A DNA stretch of 64,000 bases from contig NZ_BBIQ01000015.1 of assembly GCF_000730565.1 (NCBI RefSeq), positions 1-64,000 of the forward strand, read 5' to 3'. Positions within the stretch are counted from its first letter, which is position 1. The number at the start of each line of letters is the position of its first letter. Position numbers and translations under genes: made by a program. Under the pieces are notes generated by a model. The model made no database searches and was not told the DNA's origin. It was given only the letters and a program-made list of their open reading frames with translations. This document shows positions 39,012 to 48,773 of this stretch, piece by piece. This DNA comes from Pseudomonas fulva NBRC 16637 = DSM 17717. Its GTDB lineage: Bacteria > Pseudomonadota > Gammaproteobacteria > Pseudomonadales > Pseudomonadaceae.

Positions 39012-40589
39012 TTGAGCACACTCCTCAACCGCCGCCTGAGCTTGCTCGGCGATAATCTCCCCTTGCTCAAGCAGTGTCTGCACGGCATTGAGCGCGAATG
39101 CCTGCGCGTGACAGACAGTGGCCGTCTGGCCCAGACACCGCACCCCGAAGCACTGGGCGCGGCGCTGACCAACGAACAGATCACCACCGATTACTCCGAA
39201 TCATTGCTTGAATTCATCACCCCGGCGCTGCCTGACGCCGCTGCGGTGCTGGAAAACCTCGAGCAGATCCACAGGTTCGTCTACACCAAGTTGAGCGACG
39301 AGTACCTCTGGAGCCCGTCGATGCCGTGTTCGCTGCCGGCTGAAGAAGACATTCCCATCGCCGAGTACGGCACTTCCAACATCGGCAAGCTCAAGCATGT
39401 CTATCGCAAGGGCCTGGCCCTGCGCTACGGCCGCACCATGCAGTGCATTGCCGGCATCCATTACAACTTCTCGCTGCCCGAGGCCCTGTGGCCATTGCTG
39501 CGCGAAGCCGAAGGCAGCACTGAAAACGAACGGGATTATCAGTCGGCCGCGTACATCGCCCTGATCCGCAATTTCCGTCGCTACAGCTGGCTGCTCATGT
39601 ACCTGTTCGGCGCTTCGCCCGCCTTGGACAAGGGCTTTCTGCGGGGCCGCGCCCACCAGCTCGAAGAGCTCGATGGCGACACCCTCTACCTGCCCTACGC
39701 CACCAGCCTGCGCATGAGCGACCTGGGCTACCAGAGCAATGCCCAGGCGGGCCTGACGCCCTGCTACAACAACCTGTCCAGCTACACCGACAGCCTGCGC
39801 AAGGCGGTAGGCACGCCGTACCCACCTTATGTGGAGGTCGGCACCCATGTCGATGGCGAGTGGGTACAGCTGAACACCAACATTCTGCAAATCGAGAACG
39901 AGTACTACTCCAACATCCGTCCCAAGCGGGTGACCTACTCCGGCGAACGTCCAATCCAGGCGCTCACCTCGCGCGGCGTGCAGTACGTGGAGGTGCGCTG
40001 CCTGGACATCAACCCGCTCCTGCCAGTGGGCATCGACCTCACCGAAGCACGCTTTCTCGATGCGTTTTTGCTGTTCTGCGCGCTGGACGATAGCCCACAG
40101 CTCAACAACAACGAATGCAGCCAGTGCACCAGCAATTTCCTGAGTGTGGTCAAAGAAGGCCGGCGTCCAGGCCTGAAGTTGCAGCGTGATGGGCAGCCTG
40201 TGCCGCTCAAGGACTGGGCCAGCGAGCTGATTGCTCAGATCGCTCAATTGGCCGACCTGCTCGACCAGGCCCAGGGCGGGGATGAGCACGCCAAGGCCCT
40301 GCAAGCCCAGCAGGCAAAGGTCGACGACCCCGAGCTGACCCCATCGGCCCAGGTGTTGGCGCGCATGACCGAGCATGATGAGAGCTTCATCGCGTTCTCG
40401 CTGCGACAAAGCCGTCTCCACGCCCAGACACTGCGCGAGCAGCCCCTGAGCCCCGACCAGCAGCAGGCCTTCGAAACGCTGGCGCGCGAGTCCCTGGCCA
40501 AACAGTCGCAGCTGGAACAGGAAGAAGTGGGCGAGTTCGATACCTTCGTGGGCGCCTACCAGGCCAGTATCCTGGCAATCAGCAACTGA
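39012..40589 (+). CDS. gshA: Glutamate-cysteine ligase
   Basis: A 525-residue enzyme for the first step of glutathione synthesis (glutamate + cysteine + ATP). Motifs: [106 protein letters not shown] and [16 protein letters not shown], all typical of the gammaproteobacterial GshA. I favour the TTG at 39012 with AAGGA 7 nt upstream; a GTG at 38997 would add five residues. A 1-bp overlap couples the following TetR-family gene. Confidence 0.96.
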   Translation: MSTLLNRRLSLLGDNLPLLKQCLHGIERECLRVTDSGRLAQTPHPEALGAALTNEQITTDYSESLLEFITPALPDAAAVLENLEQIHRFVYTKLSDEYLWSPSMPCSLPAEEDIPIAEYGTSNIGKLKHVYRKGLALRYGRTMQCIAGIHYNFSLPEALWPLLREAEGSTENERDYQSAAYIALIRNFRRYSWLLMYLFGASPALDKGFLRGRAHQLEELDGDTLYLPYATSLRMSDLGYQSNAQAGLTPCYNNLSSYTDSLRKAVGTPYPPYVEVGTHVDGEWVQLNTNILQIENEYYSNIRPKRVTYSGERPIQALTSRGVQYVEVRCLDINPLLPVGIDLTEARFLDAFLLFCALDDSPQLNNNECSQCTSNFLSVVKEGRRPGLKLQRDGQPVPLKDWASELIAQIAQLADLLDQAQGGDEHAKALQAQQAKVDDPELTPSAQVLARMTEHDESFIAFSLRQSRLHAQTLREQPLSPDQQQAFETLARESLAKQSQLEQEEVGEFDTFVGAYQASILAISN

Positions 40590-41221
40590 TGACCCGCGGC
40601 ATCCCAGCGCGCAAGCCACGCGCCAGCAGCCAGGCCCGGATCGAAGCGATCCTGGCAGCTGCCCGCGAGCTCCTGGCCGAGGGCGGGATGGCTGGCCTGT
40701 CGATCTACAGCGTGGCCGAGCGCGCGCAAATCCCGCCGTCATCGGTCTACCACTTCTTCGCCAGCGTGCCTGCGCTGCTCGAAGCGCTGACTGCCGATGT
40801 ACACAGGGTTTTCCGCGAGGCGCTTGGCGCGCCGATCGACAGCAGCATGCTCACCCGCTGGCATGAGCTGTCGCGGTTGATCGAGCAACGCATGCTGGAT
40901 ATCTACAACGAGGATGCCGCTGCGCGGCAGTTGATCCTGGCGCAGCATGGCCTCAGCGAGGTCATGCAGGCTGACCGGCAGCACGACATGGAGCTCGGCG
41001 CCCTGATGCACAGGTTGTTCGACCAGCACTTTCACTTGCCGGTGATGCCTGCGGATGTGGATGTGTTCGCCTTGGCCATGGAATTGAGCGATCGGGTGTA
41101 TGCCCGGTCGATGCAATTGCACGAGACCATCACCCCGCGCATGGCCGAAGAAGGCAAGCGGGTATTCGAAGCCTACCTGGGCTTGTACCTGCCACCTTTT
41201 CTGGTCAAGCGTTCGCACTGA
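40589..41221 (+). CDS. TetR-family transcriptional regulator
   Basis: A 210-residue regulator. Residues 12-60 form the HTH (ARIEAILAAARELLAEGGMAGLSIYSVAERAQIPPSSVYHFFASVPALLEAL); the C-terminal ligand-binding part has no recognisable specificity. The ATG shares a base with the gshA stop (TGATG), so it is co-expressed with glutathione synthesis. It converges with ssuF; a role in either operon is possible but not shown by sequence. Confidence 0.9.
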   Translation: MTRGIPARKPRASSQARIEAILAAARELLAEGGMAGLSIYSVAERAQIPPSSVYHFFASVPALLEALTADVHRVFREALGAPIDSSMLTRWHELSRLIEQRMLDIYNEDAAARQLILAQHGLSEVMQADRQHDMELGALMHRLFDQHFHLPVMPADVDVFALAMELSDRVYARSMQLHETITPRMAEEGKRVFEAYLGLYLPPFLVKRSH

Positions 41222-41240
41222 GGGGCCGCAAGGCGGCCCC
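41222..41240. terminator. Bidirectional stem-loop between tetR and ssuF
   Basis: GGGGCCGC (41222-41229) and GCGGCCCC (41233-41240) form a perfect 8-bp stem with a 3-nt loop between two convergent transcripts. T-runs are absent on both sides. Confidence 0.6.
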
Positions 41241-41248
41241 GTGCTCGA

Positions 41249-41464
41249 TCACAGCTTGGCGATGGATACCTCGGTGGACTTCACGAAGGCAATCACCTCG
41301 CTGCCCACTTGCAGTTCCAGTTCACGTACGGAGCGGGTCGTGATGACCGATGTGACGATACCCGAGGCGGTCTGGACGTCGATTTCCGACAGCACCGGGC
41401 CTTCGAGGATTTCCTTGACGGTGCCTTTGAACTGATTACGGACGTTGATGGCTTTGATGGTCAT
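41249..41464 (-). CDS. ssuF: Molybdopterin-binding-domain protein SsuF
   Basis: A 71-residue single Mop (TOBE-like) domain: MTIKAINVRNQFKGTVKEI, GPVLSEIDVQTASGIVTSVITTRSVRELELQVGSEVIAFVKSTEVSIAKL. In P. putida ssuF is part of the sulfonate operon and needed for sulfonate growth, with oxyanion binding as the presumed role. It is the last gene of ssuEADCBF, 33 bp after ssuB. Confidence 0.93.
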   Translation of the reverse strand: MTIKAINVRNQFKGTVKEILEGPVLSEIDVQTASGIVTSVITTRSVRELELQVGSEVIAFVKSTEVSIAKL

Positions 41465-41497
41465 TGGAGTGTTTCCTTTTCGATGGCTTCTGGGGGT

Positions 41498-42310
41498 TCA
41501 GTGCGCCCAACGCAACTGCGTGGGCAGGGGGGCAACAGGCTCCGGCTCGGGCGCAGTGCCCGGCGCAGAAAGGACTCGGTTGAGCACTTGGCTTTCAAGC
41601 GCGGCCAGGCGGTGCGAACCGCGCGGTCGTGGCCGTGGCAGGTCGACCGTCAGGTCGAGCCCGACTTCGCCGTCCTCGATCAGGATCACGCGATCTGCCA
41701 CCGCAACCGCTTCACTGACGTCATGGGTCACCAGCAGCACGGTGAAACCATGCTGGCCCCACAGGCGCTCGATCAGTTGCTGCATTTCGATGCGCGTCAG
41801 TGCATCCAGCGCACCTAGCGGTTCGTCCAGCAGCAGCAGACGCGGTTGGTGGATCAGTGCGCGGGCAAGCGCAACGCGCTGCTTCTGGCCGCCCGAGAGG
41901 GCTGCGGGCCATTCGTTGGCGCGGTCGGCCAGGCCCACTGCCTCCAGCGCATCCAGCGCCCTGGCACGCCAATCGCCGGACAGGCCGAGCCCCACATTGT
42001 CGATGACCTTTTTCCACGGCAGCAGCCGCGAGTCCTGGAACATCAGGCGGGTTTCTTCCCGTGCCTCGTCCAGCGGTGCAGCACCTGCCAGCAGTTGCCC
42101 TGCCGTTGGTTGGTCGAGCCCAGCCAGCAGGCGCAGCAAGGTACTTTTGCCGCAACCGCTACGGCCGACAATGGCGACGAACTGGCCGGCCGGGACATGC
42201 AGGTCGATGCCTTTTAGCACCTCGCGCGAGCCGAAGGTTTTAAGCAGGCCCTTGGCGGCCAATGGAATGCCACGCAGCAGGTGTGGCGGATTGTCCTTGA
42301 GCACGGTCAT
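41498..42310 (-). CDS. ssuB: Aliphatic sulfonate ABC transporter ATPase
   Basis: A 270-residue ABC ATPase. Walker A is [19 protein letters not shown]-loop [14 protein letters not shown], signature [16 protein letters not shown], Walker [18 protein letters not shown] and H-loop [12 protein letters not shown]. The ATG at 42310 overlaps the ssuC stop by 4 bp; a longer frame to 42358 is not credible. It energises SsuAC. Confidence 0.95.
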   Translation of the reverse strand: MTVLKDNPPHLLRGIPLAAKGLLKTFGSREVLKGIDLHVPAGQFVAIVGRSGCGKSTLLRLLAGLDQPTAGQLLAGAAPLDEAREETRLMFQDSRLLPWKKVIDNVGLGLSGDWRARALDALEAVGLADRANEWPAALSGGQKQRVALARALIHQPRLLLLDEPLGALDALTRIEMQQLIERLWGQHGFTVLLVTHDVSEAVAVADRVILIEDGEVGLDLTVDLPRPRPRGSHRLAALESQVLNRVLSAPGTAPEPEPVAPLPTQLRWAH

Positions 42311-43104
42311 GCGCCCTCCTTCCTGGCAACTTGATAAGCCGGATGCCATCGCAGCCACACACGCTCAAGGCCACGGGCAGCCAGGTCGGCGAGCTTGCCG
42401 AGCACGGCGTACAGCACGATGGCCAGCACCACCACATCGGTCTGCAGGAACTCCCGGGCGTTCATCGCCAGGTAGCCAATGCCGGCGTTGGCCGAAATGG
42501 TTTCGGCGACGATCAAGGTCAGCCACATGAAGCCCAGTGCGAAGCGCACGCCCACCAGTATCGAAGGCAAGGCACCGGGCAGGATCACCTGGCGAAACAG
42601 GCTGAACCCCGAAAGCCCGTAGCTGCGCGCCATTTCCACCAGGGCCGGGTCGACATTGCGGATCCCGTGGTAGGTATTCAGGTAAATGGGGAAGAGCGTG
42701 CCCAGCGCGACCAGAAAGATCTTCGCCGACTCGTCGATGCCGAACCACAAGATCACCAGCGGGATCAGGGCCAGGTGCGGCACGTTACGGATCATCTGTA
42801 CCGAACTGTCGAGCAGGCGCTCGCCCCAGTTGGACAGCCCGGTGATGAAGCCCAGCACCAGGCCAATGCTGCCACCGATCACGAAGCCCAGCCCGGCACG
42901 CCAGCCGCTGATGGCCAGGTGCGTCCAGATCTCTCCACTGCGTACCAGGTCGACGCCGGCTGACAGTACGGCGCTTGGCGCTGGCAGAATGCGGGTTGAC
43001 AGCCAGCCAGCGCTGACCGCCAGTTGCCACGCGGCCAGCAGCAGTACCGGCAGCGCCCAGGGCGCCAAGCGCTCTGTCACGGTATTCGAGGCTTTGCGAC
43101 TCAT
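42307..43104 (-). CDS. ssuC: Aliphatic sulfonate ABC transporter permease
   Basis: A 265-residue inner-membrane permease with about six helices. The EAA loop is visible in [34 protein letters not shown] take the ATG at 43104 ([16 protein letters not shown]), 10 bp after ssuD; the longer frame overlaps ssuD. Start and stop overlaps with its neighbours show a single operon. Confidence 0.95.
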   Translation of the reverse strand: MSRKASNTVTERLAPWALPVLLLAAWQLAVSAGWLSTRILPAPSAVLSAGVDLVRSGEIWTHLAISGWRAGLGFVIGGSIGLVLGFITGLSNWGERLLDSSVQMIRNVPHLALIPLVILWFGIDESAKIFLVALGTLFPIYLNTYHGIRNVDPALVEMARSYGLSGFSLFRQVILPGALPSILVGVRFALGFMWLTLIVAETISANAGIGYLAMNAREFLQTDVVVLAIVLYAVLGKLADLAARGLERVWLRWHPAYQVARKEGA

Positions 43105-43114
43105 ACAGTACCCC

Positions 43115-44263
43115 TCATCGCTGGGCCACGGACTTGGGCAAGATGTCGTTGGCAACCATCTCGCCGAACGGGCTCACGTAGCCGCCGCCGGTGGCAGGCT
43201 GAGGCCGTTGTACGTCCAGGTGCGGGAACAACAGTTCGGCCACCCGGTATGACTCTTCCAGGTGTGGGTAACCGGAGAAGATGAAAGTGTCGATGCCCAG
43301 GGCGGCATACTCCTTGACCCGTGCGGCGACGGTCGGGCCATCGCCCACCAGCGCAGTGCCTGCACCTCCGCGAACCAGGCCTACCCCAGCCCACAGGTTG
43401 GGGCTGACTTCGAGCTTGTCGCGGCTGCCATTGTGCAGCGCGGCCATGCGCTGCTGCCCTACCGAGTCAAAACGGGCAAGCGATGCCTGGGCGCGAGCGA
43501 TGGTGTCGTCGTCCAGATGGGATATCAGTTTTTCAGCCGCTTCCCACGCTTGCGCATTGGTCTCGCGCACGATCACATGAAGACGAATGCCAAACCGCAC
43601 CTCGCGCCCTTGAGCAGCTGCCTTATCGCGCACCTGGGCGATCTTTTCAGCCACCGCGCTGGGCGGTTCGCCCCAGGTCAGGTACAGCTCGACCTGCTCT
43701 GCAGCCAGGTCTTGGGCGGCTTCGGACGAACCACCGAAATACAACGGTGGACGAGGCTGCTGGATGGGTGGGTACAACAGCTTCGCGCCTTTGACCTGGA
43801 TGTGTTTGCCGTCGTAGTCGACTTCTTCGCCTTCAAGCACCTTGCGCCAGATGCGGGTGAACTCGACAGACGCTTCGTAGCGCTCCTGATGATTGAGGTG
43901 CAGGCCGTCACCGGCCAACTCATCCGGATCACCACCGGTTACCAGGTTGAACAGCGCCCGGCCATTGGACAGGCGATCGAGCGTGGCGGCCTGCCGCGCG
44001 GCGACTGTCGGCGAGATGATCCCAGGGCGCAGGGCTACCAGGAACTTCAGCCGTTCGGTAACAGGAATCAGGGAGGCGGCCACCAGCCAGGAATCCTCGC
44101 AGGAGCGCCCGGTGGGTATCAGCACGCCGCCGAACCCCAGGCGGTCGGCCGCCTGGGCAATCTGCTGCAGGTAGCCATGGTCGACCGCCCGGGCGCCTTG
44201 CGCGGTGCCCAGGTATTTGCCATCACCGTGCGTGGGGAGGAACCAGAAGATGTTGAGGCTCAT
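43115..44263 (-). CDS. ssuD: FMNH2-dependent alkanesulfonate monooxygenase
   Basis: A 382-residue luciferase-like TIM-barrel monooxygenase releasing sulfite from C2-C10 alkanesulfonates. It begins [20 protein letters not shown] and shows [14 protein letters not shown] (active-site Cys region), [74 protein letters not shown] and the C-terminal [21 protein letters not shown]. Full family length. FMNH2 would come from SsuE in the same operon. Confidence 0.97.
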   Translation of the reverse strand: MSLNIFWFLPTHGDGKYLGTAQGARAVDHGYLQQIAQAADRLGFGGVLIPTGRSCEDSWLVAASLIPVTERLKFLVALRPGIISPTVAARQAATLDRLSNGRALFNLVTGGDPDELAGDGLHLNHQERYEASVEFTRIWRKVLEGEEVDYDGKHIQVKGAKLLYPPIQQPRPPLYFGGSSEAAQDLAAEQVELYLTWGEPPSAVAEKIAQVRDKAAAQGREVRFGIRLHVIVRETNAQAWEAAEKLISHLDDDTIARAQASLARFDSVGQQRMAALHNGSRDKLEVSPNLWAGVGLVRGGAGTALVGDGPTVAARVKEYAALGIDTFIFSGYPHLEESYRVAELLFPHLDVQRPQPATGGGYVSPFGEMVANDILPKSVAQR

Positions 44264-44320
44264 TGGAGTTGTCTCCTAAGGGATAGCTGAGCCGGGGAAG
44301 GCCCGGCACGGGCAGATCAA

Positions 44321-45286
44321 TCAAGGTGCACTGGCAACCTTGGCCGGGGGTGTCCAGATCACGTCCTTGATGCGCAGCGGCTTGGGTATGAGCTTGAGCG
44401 TCTGGAAGGTGTCTGCGATTTTCTGCTGGGCCGCCACTACGTCCGGCGTCAAGGGCGCTGCGCCGTAGCCTTGGCGCTTGACGGACGTCAGGGTGATGTC
44501 CGGCGTGAGCCCAAGCAGCGGAGCGACCTGGTCGGTGACCTCCTGCGGGTTGGCCTGCGACCACTCACCGACCGCACGTACCTGTTCGATGACGGTATTG
44601 ATGACGGCCGGGTGCTGATTCGCATAACTGCGCGTGGCCAGGTAGAACTGATGGTTGTCTACCAGGCCCTGGCCGTCACGCAGGGTGCGGGCTTGCAGCT
44701 GCTGCTCGGCGGCGGCCTGGTACGGGTCCCAGATCACCCAGGCATCGACACTGCCACGCTCGAACGCTGCGCGCGCATCGGCCGGGGGCAGGTAGACCGG
44801 TTGAATATCGGTGTACTTCAGGCCTGCGTCTTCGAGTGCCCGTACGAGCAGGTAATGGACATTGGAGCCCTTGTTGAGGGCGACCTTTTTGCCCTTGAGT
44901 GCCTGCACCGACTGGATCGGCGAGTCCTTGGGCACCAGGATGGCCTCACTGTGAGGTGCGGGAGGCTCGTAGGCCACGTACAGCAAATCGGCCCCGGCGG
45001 CCTGTGCGAATACCGGAGGCGTTTCGCCGGTCACGCCGAAATCGACAGAACCGACGTTCAGCCCTTCGAGCAGCTGAGGGCCGCCGGGGAACTCGGTCCA
45101 CTGCACCTGCACGCCCTGCTCGGCCAGGCGCTTTTCCAGCGTGCCCTTGGCCTTGAGCAGCACCAGGGTGCCGTATTTCTGATAACCGATGCGCAGGGTT
45201 TCAGCCTGTGCCTGGGTGATGGCGCCGAGGGACACAGCCGCCGCAAACAGGGCGACCAGACCACGACGCAAGAAGATTGTGCGCAT
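44321..45286 (-). CDS. ssuA: Aliphatic sulfonate-binding periplasmic protein
   Basis: A 321-residue substrate-binding protein. A signal peptide (MRTIFLRRGLVALFAAAVSLGAITQAQA) precedes ETLRIGYQKYGTLVLLKAKG, TEFPGGPQLLEGLNVGSVDFGVTGETPPVFAQAAGADLLYVAYEPP and VDAWVIWDPYQAAAEQQLQARTL, typical of the SsuA/TauA/NrtA class. It lies between ssuE and ssuD. Confidence 0.95.
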   Translation of the reverse strand: MRTIFLRRGLVALFAAAVSLGAITQAQAETLRIGYQKYGTLVLLKAKGTLEKRLAEQGVQVQWTEFPGGPQLLEGLNVGSVDFGVTGETPPVFAQAAGADLLYVAYEPPAPHSEAILVPKDSPIQSVQALKGKKVALNKGSNVHYLLVRALEDAGLKYTDIQPVYLPPADARAAFERGSVDAWVIWDPYQAAAEQQLQARTLRDGQGLVDNHQFYLATRSYANQHPAVINTVIEQVRAVGEWSQANPQEVTDQVAPLLGLTPDITLTSVKRQGYGAAPLTPDVVAAQQKIADTFQTLKLIPKPLRIKDVIWTPPAKVASAP

Positions 45287-45370
45287 GGCGCTCTCCTGTG
45301 CGATGGGGTTCGGGTTGCACCTGCTTGCCTCGTTGACGGGCGAGTAAGGTGATACAGCGGGTTTGCCGGA

Positions 45371-45964
45371 TCAGATGCTCCAGCGAGCACTGATCAGGCG
45401 ATCATTGAGCACACCGGGTGCTACCGGGCGCGGGCGCCTGGCCAGGGCCAGGTGGAAGGTTTCCAGCGAGTCGTGCAGCCGCTCTTCGAGGGCAGGCGCC
45501 AGCTGGGCCGGCTTATTGCCTTCGGCATAGGCGATCTGGCTGTCGTCGGCAAAGATCCCTTGCAGGGTCTCCTGGGCCTTGAGAGCCGACAGCACGGGCT
45601 TGAGGGCGTAATCCACGGCCAGCATGTGGGCAATGCTGCCGCCCGTTGCGATAGGCAGTACTACCCGGTTGGCCAATGCGCGCTCGGGCAGCAGGTCAAG
45701 CAGGGTTTTCAGCGCGCCAGCGAACGAAGCCTTGTACACCGGCGTGGCAACGATCAGGCCATCGGCCTGGGCCACCAACTGTTGGAAGTGCTGCACGTGC
45801 GGGCTGTCGAAGCGGGCATGCAGCAAGTCTTCGGCAGGAAAGTCGCGCACCTGCAGGGTGACGACTTCAACGCCACGGTGCTCGAGCCACTGCCGCGAAC
45901 GTTCGAGCAACACGCCTGAGCGTGAGCGAGGACTTGGGCTACCACCGATTGATACGACCAGCAT
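45371..45964 (-). CDS. ssuE: NAD(P)H-dependent FMN reductase
   Basis: A 197-residue flavodoxin-like reductase that supplies reduced FMN to Ssu[83 protein letters not shown], including the PVYKAS FMN-binding loop, are typical of SsuE/MsuE. It is the first gene of ssuEADCBF, reading leftward from an AT-rich promoter at about 45970-46075. Confidence 0.95.
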   Translation of the reverse strand: MLVVSIGGSPSPRSRSGVLLERSRQWLEHRGVEVVTLQVRDFPAEDLLHARFDSPHVQHFQQLVAQADGLIVATPVYKASFAGALKTLLDLLPERALANRVVLPIATGGSIAHMLAVDYALKPVLSALKAQETLQGIFADDSQIAYAEGNKPAQLAPALEERLHDSLETFHLALARRPRPVAPGVLNDRLISARWSI

Positions 45965-45969
45965 TGCTG

Positions 45970-46078
45970 CGCTTCCTTGGGTTACGGTAGGACGACATTA
46001 TCAGCATCTTTATATATCTATAAATCATATTTAATTCTTTGTTTATTCGATTTAGGTATTTACTGGCCAATTTTTTGT
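45970..46078 (-). promoter_or_regulatory. AT-rich promoter region of ssuEADCBF
   Basis: About 100 bp of strongly AT-rich DNA directly upstream of ssuE, with several TATA-type stretches (46009-46035). It includes CTATAAATC at 46018-46026, which recurs at 48455-48463 between the porin and tauA. In pseudomonads sulfonate genes are activated under sulfate limitation by CysB-type LysR regulators; no experimentally defined site can be assigned by eye. Confidence 0.5.
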
Positions 46079-46079
46079 C

Positions 46080-46105
46080 AAAAAAAAGGGCCGTCGAAAC
46101 GGCCC
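46080..46105 (-). terminator. Intrinsic terminator of lsfA
   Basis: On the minus strand GGGCCGT (46105-46099) pairs with ACGGCCC (46094-46088) around TTCG, followed by eight T. It is 40 bp after the lsfA stop. Confidence 0.88.
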
Positions 46106-46144
46106 GAAAATCCCTGCTTGGCTAAGCGCTATGCAACACAGTAT

Positions 46145-46786
46145 TCACGCTCGGTTCGGTTGAGGCGTCAGACGCAGATAGGGTTTGACCGCCTTGTAGC
46201 CTTTTGGAAAGCGTTGCCGGATCTCTTCTTCGTCCTTGAGCGAAGAAACGATCACCACGTCGTCGCCGTCCTGCCAGTTGCCTGGCGTGGCGACCTTGTG
46301 CGAATCGGTCAATTGCAACGAGTCGATGACCCGCAGGATCTCGTTGAAGTTTCGCCCGGTACTGGCGGGGTAGGTAATCGTCAGGCGAACTTTCTTGTTC
46401 GGGTCGATGACGAACAGCGAGCGTACGGTGAGGGTATCGCTGGCATTTGGATGGATCAGGTCGTACAGATCGGACACCTTGCGGTCGGCGTCGGCGAGGA
46501 TCGGGAAGTTGACCACGGTCTGCTGGGTTTCGTTGATGTCGTCGATCCAGCGGTGATGCGAGTCGACCGGGTCGACCGACAGTGCAATGGCCTTGACTCC
46601 GCGCTTAGCGAATTCATCCTTGAGCTTGGCCGTGAGCCCCAATTCGGTGGTGCACACCGGGGTGAAGTCGGCAGGGTGCGAGAACAGCACGCCCCAGCTG
46701 TCGCCCAGCCATTGGTGAAAACGGATCTTGCCTTCGCTGGAATCCTGTTCGAAATCCGGGGCGATATCGCCGAGTTTGAGGCTCAT
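46145..46786 (-). CDS. lsfA: 1-Cys peroxiredoxin LsfA
   Basis: A 213-residue Prx6-type peroxidase induced by sulfate starvation in pseudomonads. MSLKLGDIAPDFEQDSSEGKIRFHQWLGDSWGVLFSHPADFTPVCTTELG carries the peroxidatic Cys45 in PVCTTE; there is no resolving cysteine. The arginine and C-terminal dimer arm (GWQDGDD...GYKAVKPYLRLTPQP) are present. I use the ATG at 46786 with AGGAG upstream; a longer frame to 46843 lacks conservation. A perfect 14-bp palindrome lies 72 bp upstream. Confidence 0.95.
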   Translation of the reverse strand: MSLKLGDIAPDFEQDSSEGKIRFHQWLGDSWGVLFSHPADFTPVCTTELGLTAKLKDEFAKRGVKAIALSVDPVDSHHRWIDDINETQQTVVNFPILADADRKVSDLYDLIHPNASDTLTVRSLFVIDPNKKVRLTITYPASTGRNFNEILRVIDSLQLTDSHKVATPGNWQDGDDVVIVSSLKDEEEIRQRFPKGYKAVKPYLRLTPQPNRA

Positions 46787-46857
46787 GGGATGCAGCTCCT
46801 GTGCTGGGGTGCCTGTGGAATGAATGTGCCTGAATTTCTTCAACCTTAAAAAGAATA

Positions 46858-46871
46858 AATAAAGCTTTATT
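46858..46871. promoter_or_regulatory. Perfect 14-bp palindrome upstream of lsfA
   Basis: AATAAAG and CTTTATT abut to form an exact dyad about 72 bp before the lsfA ATG in an AT-rich promoter region. It could be an operator for a sulfur-starvation or peroxide regulator; no known consensus is assigned. Confidence 0.45.
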
Positions 46872-46903
46872 AATGCTTTTTACGCATAACAAATTTTGGT
46901 CAC

Positions 46904-46930
46904 AAAAAAGCCTCGCATCAGGCGAGGCTC
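46904..46930 (-). terminator. Intrinsic terminator of the OprE-like porin gene
   Basis: GCCTCGC (46910-46916) and GCGAGGC (46922-46928) pair around a 5-nt loop; on the minus strand the stem is followed by six T. It lies 20 bp after the porin stop. Confidence 0.85.
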
Positions 46931-46947
46931 TTTAATGTGGCTACGGC

Positions 46948-48282
46948 TTACAGGAAATTGTAAGTGTAGTTCACGATGAAACGGGTCTGGTCCTGATCGG
47001 CCAACGAGCTTTCACCGGTGCCGCGGTATACACCGTGGCGCAGGCTCGCACCCAGGCCTTTGAACGTGCCTTCCTGGATGACGTAGTCGATCCGGGCGTC
47101 ACGTTCCCACTCGCTGAAGTGGCCATTGCCGCTGGCGTTCTTGCCGTCTTCACCCTTGAGGTAGGAAACCGAAGCCTTCAGGCCCGGTACGCCGAGGCGC
47201 GCGAAATCGTAGGCGTATTGACCGAATGTGGTGTTCTCACCGGCCTTGGCGAACTGGTTGATCATGCTGTCGGTGAACAGGTAGAAGCTGGCGCCGCCGG
47301 CGCCTTCGAGCGAGGAACGCGAACCGTCCTTGCGCACGCTACCCTGGTTCAACCAGACGAAACCACCGTCGTCGTTGACGCGCTGGTGACCGAGCATGAG
47401 CGAGTGACCGCCCAGGGTGTAGGTGAACATTGCCGACCAGGTCTTGTTGTCGACCTCGCCAGGCGTCTTGGCAAAGCCGCCGTTGTTGTTGAAGGTGTAG
47501 CCCGAGTCACCGTTACGGCCATCGCTGCTGCTGTTGAAGTAGCGCAGGTCAGTCTTGAACGACTGGTCGTCAGCGATCTTGAAGACGTGGGTAGCGCCCA
47601 GGAAGTGCTGCTTGTAGAAGTCTTCCAGGTTCGAGTAGTAGTACTGCAGGGTCAGGTCTGGAGTGAGCTTGTAGTCCAGGCCGCCATAGCGGAACTTGTT
47701 GCTGTCACGGAAGGCGCCGTTGACCGACAGGCCGGTGCGGTTGCTCGAGGCGCGGCCCATGGCGTGGGTCAGCTGACCGGCGTTGATGGTCAGGTTGTCG
47801 ATTTCCTTCGACTGGAGGGTGCCACCTTCGAAGGTCTGCGGCAGCAGACGGCCATCGTTGGAGACCAGGATCGGCAGGTTAGGCGCCAGGGCGCTGCCGT
47901 AATGGACTTCAGTCTTGGAGAACTTGGCCTTGGCGTTGGCACCCAGGCGAGCCCACTGGCTGACGGCGGAGCCGTCGGAATCGCTTGGGAAGAAGCTGCT
48001 GTTGTCAGGGTGTTTGCCACGGCCGCCATCGAGGTGGATGCCCCACAGAGCCTGGGCGTCTACACCGAAACCAACGGTGCCCTGGGTGAAACCGGACAGG
48101 TAATCCAGTTTGAAGCCCTGGCCCGATTCACGGTTGTCGGCGCCGCCGTCACGGTTGTCGCCATTGAAGTACATGGTGCGCGAGCTGACCGACAGCTTGC
48201 TGTCTTCAACGAAACCGGCAGCACCTGCTTGTTGGGCGAGAACACCCAGTGCCACGGCCATGGCCAGGCTGGACTTGTACAT
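46948..48282 (-). CDS. OprD-family porin, OprE-like
   Basis: A 444-residue outer-membrane porin. Signal peptide MYKSSLAMAVALGVLAQQAGA, then GFVEDSKLSVSSRTMYFNGDNRDGG, GFKLDYLSGFTQGTVGFGVDAQALWGIHLDGG, the LPQTFEGGTLQSKEIDNLTINAGQL loop and a C-terminal strand ending FIVNYTYNFL with terminal leucine after an aromatic. It belongs to the OprD superfamily, near OprE. Its place between ssu-lsfA and tau operons suggests uptake of small organosulfur compounds or sulfonates, an inference from context. It is divergent from tauA across a 491-bp regulatory region. Confidence 0.9.
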   Translation of the reverse strand: MYKSSLAMAVALGVLAQQAGAAGFVEDSKLSVSSRTMYFNGDNRDGGADNRESGQGFKLDYLSGFTQGTVGFGVDAQALWGIHLDGGRGKHPDNSSFFPSDSDGSAVSQWARLGANAKAKFSKTEVHYGSALAPNLPILVSNDGRLLPQTFEGGTLQSKEIDNLTINAGQLTHAMGRASSNRTGLSVNGAFRDSNKFRYGGLDYKLTPDLTLQYYYSNLEDFYKQHFLGATHVFKIADDQSFKTDLRYFNSSSDGRNGDSGYTFNNNGGFAKTPGEVDNKTWSAMFTYTLGGHSLMLGHQRVNDDGGFVWLNQGSVRKDGSRSSLEGAGGASFYLFTDSMINQFAKAGENTTFGQYAYDFARLGVPGLKASVSYLKGEDGKNASGNGHFSEWERDARIDYVIQEGTFKGLGASLRHGVYRGTGESSLADQDQTRFIVNYTYNFL

Positions 48283-48773
48283 GCTTTGCTCCTCTACGTT
48301 CTAATTTTTGTGTATCTCAGGCGGCCGGGTCTGTTGCCCCGCTCACCGTGGATGGGCGATTTAGTCCCAAAGCGTGACCCTTTAGTCAATCATTTCTAAA
48401 CGTTTCGCGACTTTGGTCTAAGGCGCCAACCTGCGCTACAGGATAATGACAATCCTATAAATCCAAAATGACTGTTTTGTGAATCGGTAAGACTTTTAAG
48501 GAATATGTAAGGAACCATTACTGCATTTTGTTGTAGCAAGTGGGTTTCTCATAACCCCCGGCTATTTGCAATCGTTTGCTCATAACCTCATTCCAATTGG
48601 ATCTATAGGGACGCTGAGCCTAGCAGCGTCGGCTGATTTTGCCATTGCGCGTGGTCAAGCATCGACCAAGGGTGCCAAACACGCGCTAAGCTAATTCTTA
48701 AAAGTTATTTATTTTTAGTTTTTTAGATCAATTAGCCTTAGCTCATGCATCCTTTACCCGATGAGAGCTCACC
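48283..48773. promoter_or_regulatory. Divergent regulatory region, porin / tauABCD
   Basis: A 491-bp gap without a supported gene. It carries two copies of CTCATAACC on the plus strand at 48548-48556 and 48579-48587, start-to-start 31 bp (about three helical turns), and CTATAAATC at 48455-48463, shared with the ssuE upstream region. The final 120 bp before tauA are AT-rich (TTATTTATTTTTAG at about 48704-48718). It probably holds LysR-type activator sites for sulfur-limited expression of both neighbours. Confidence 0.5.
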
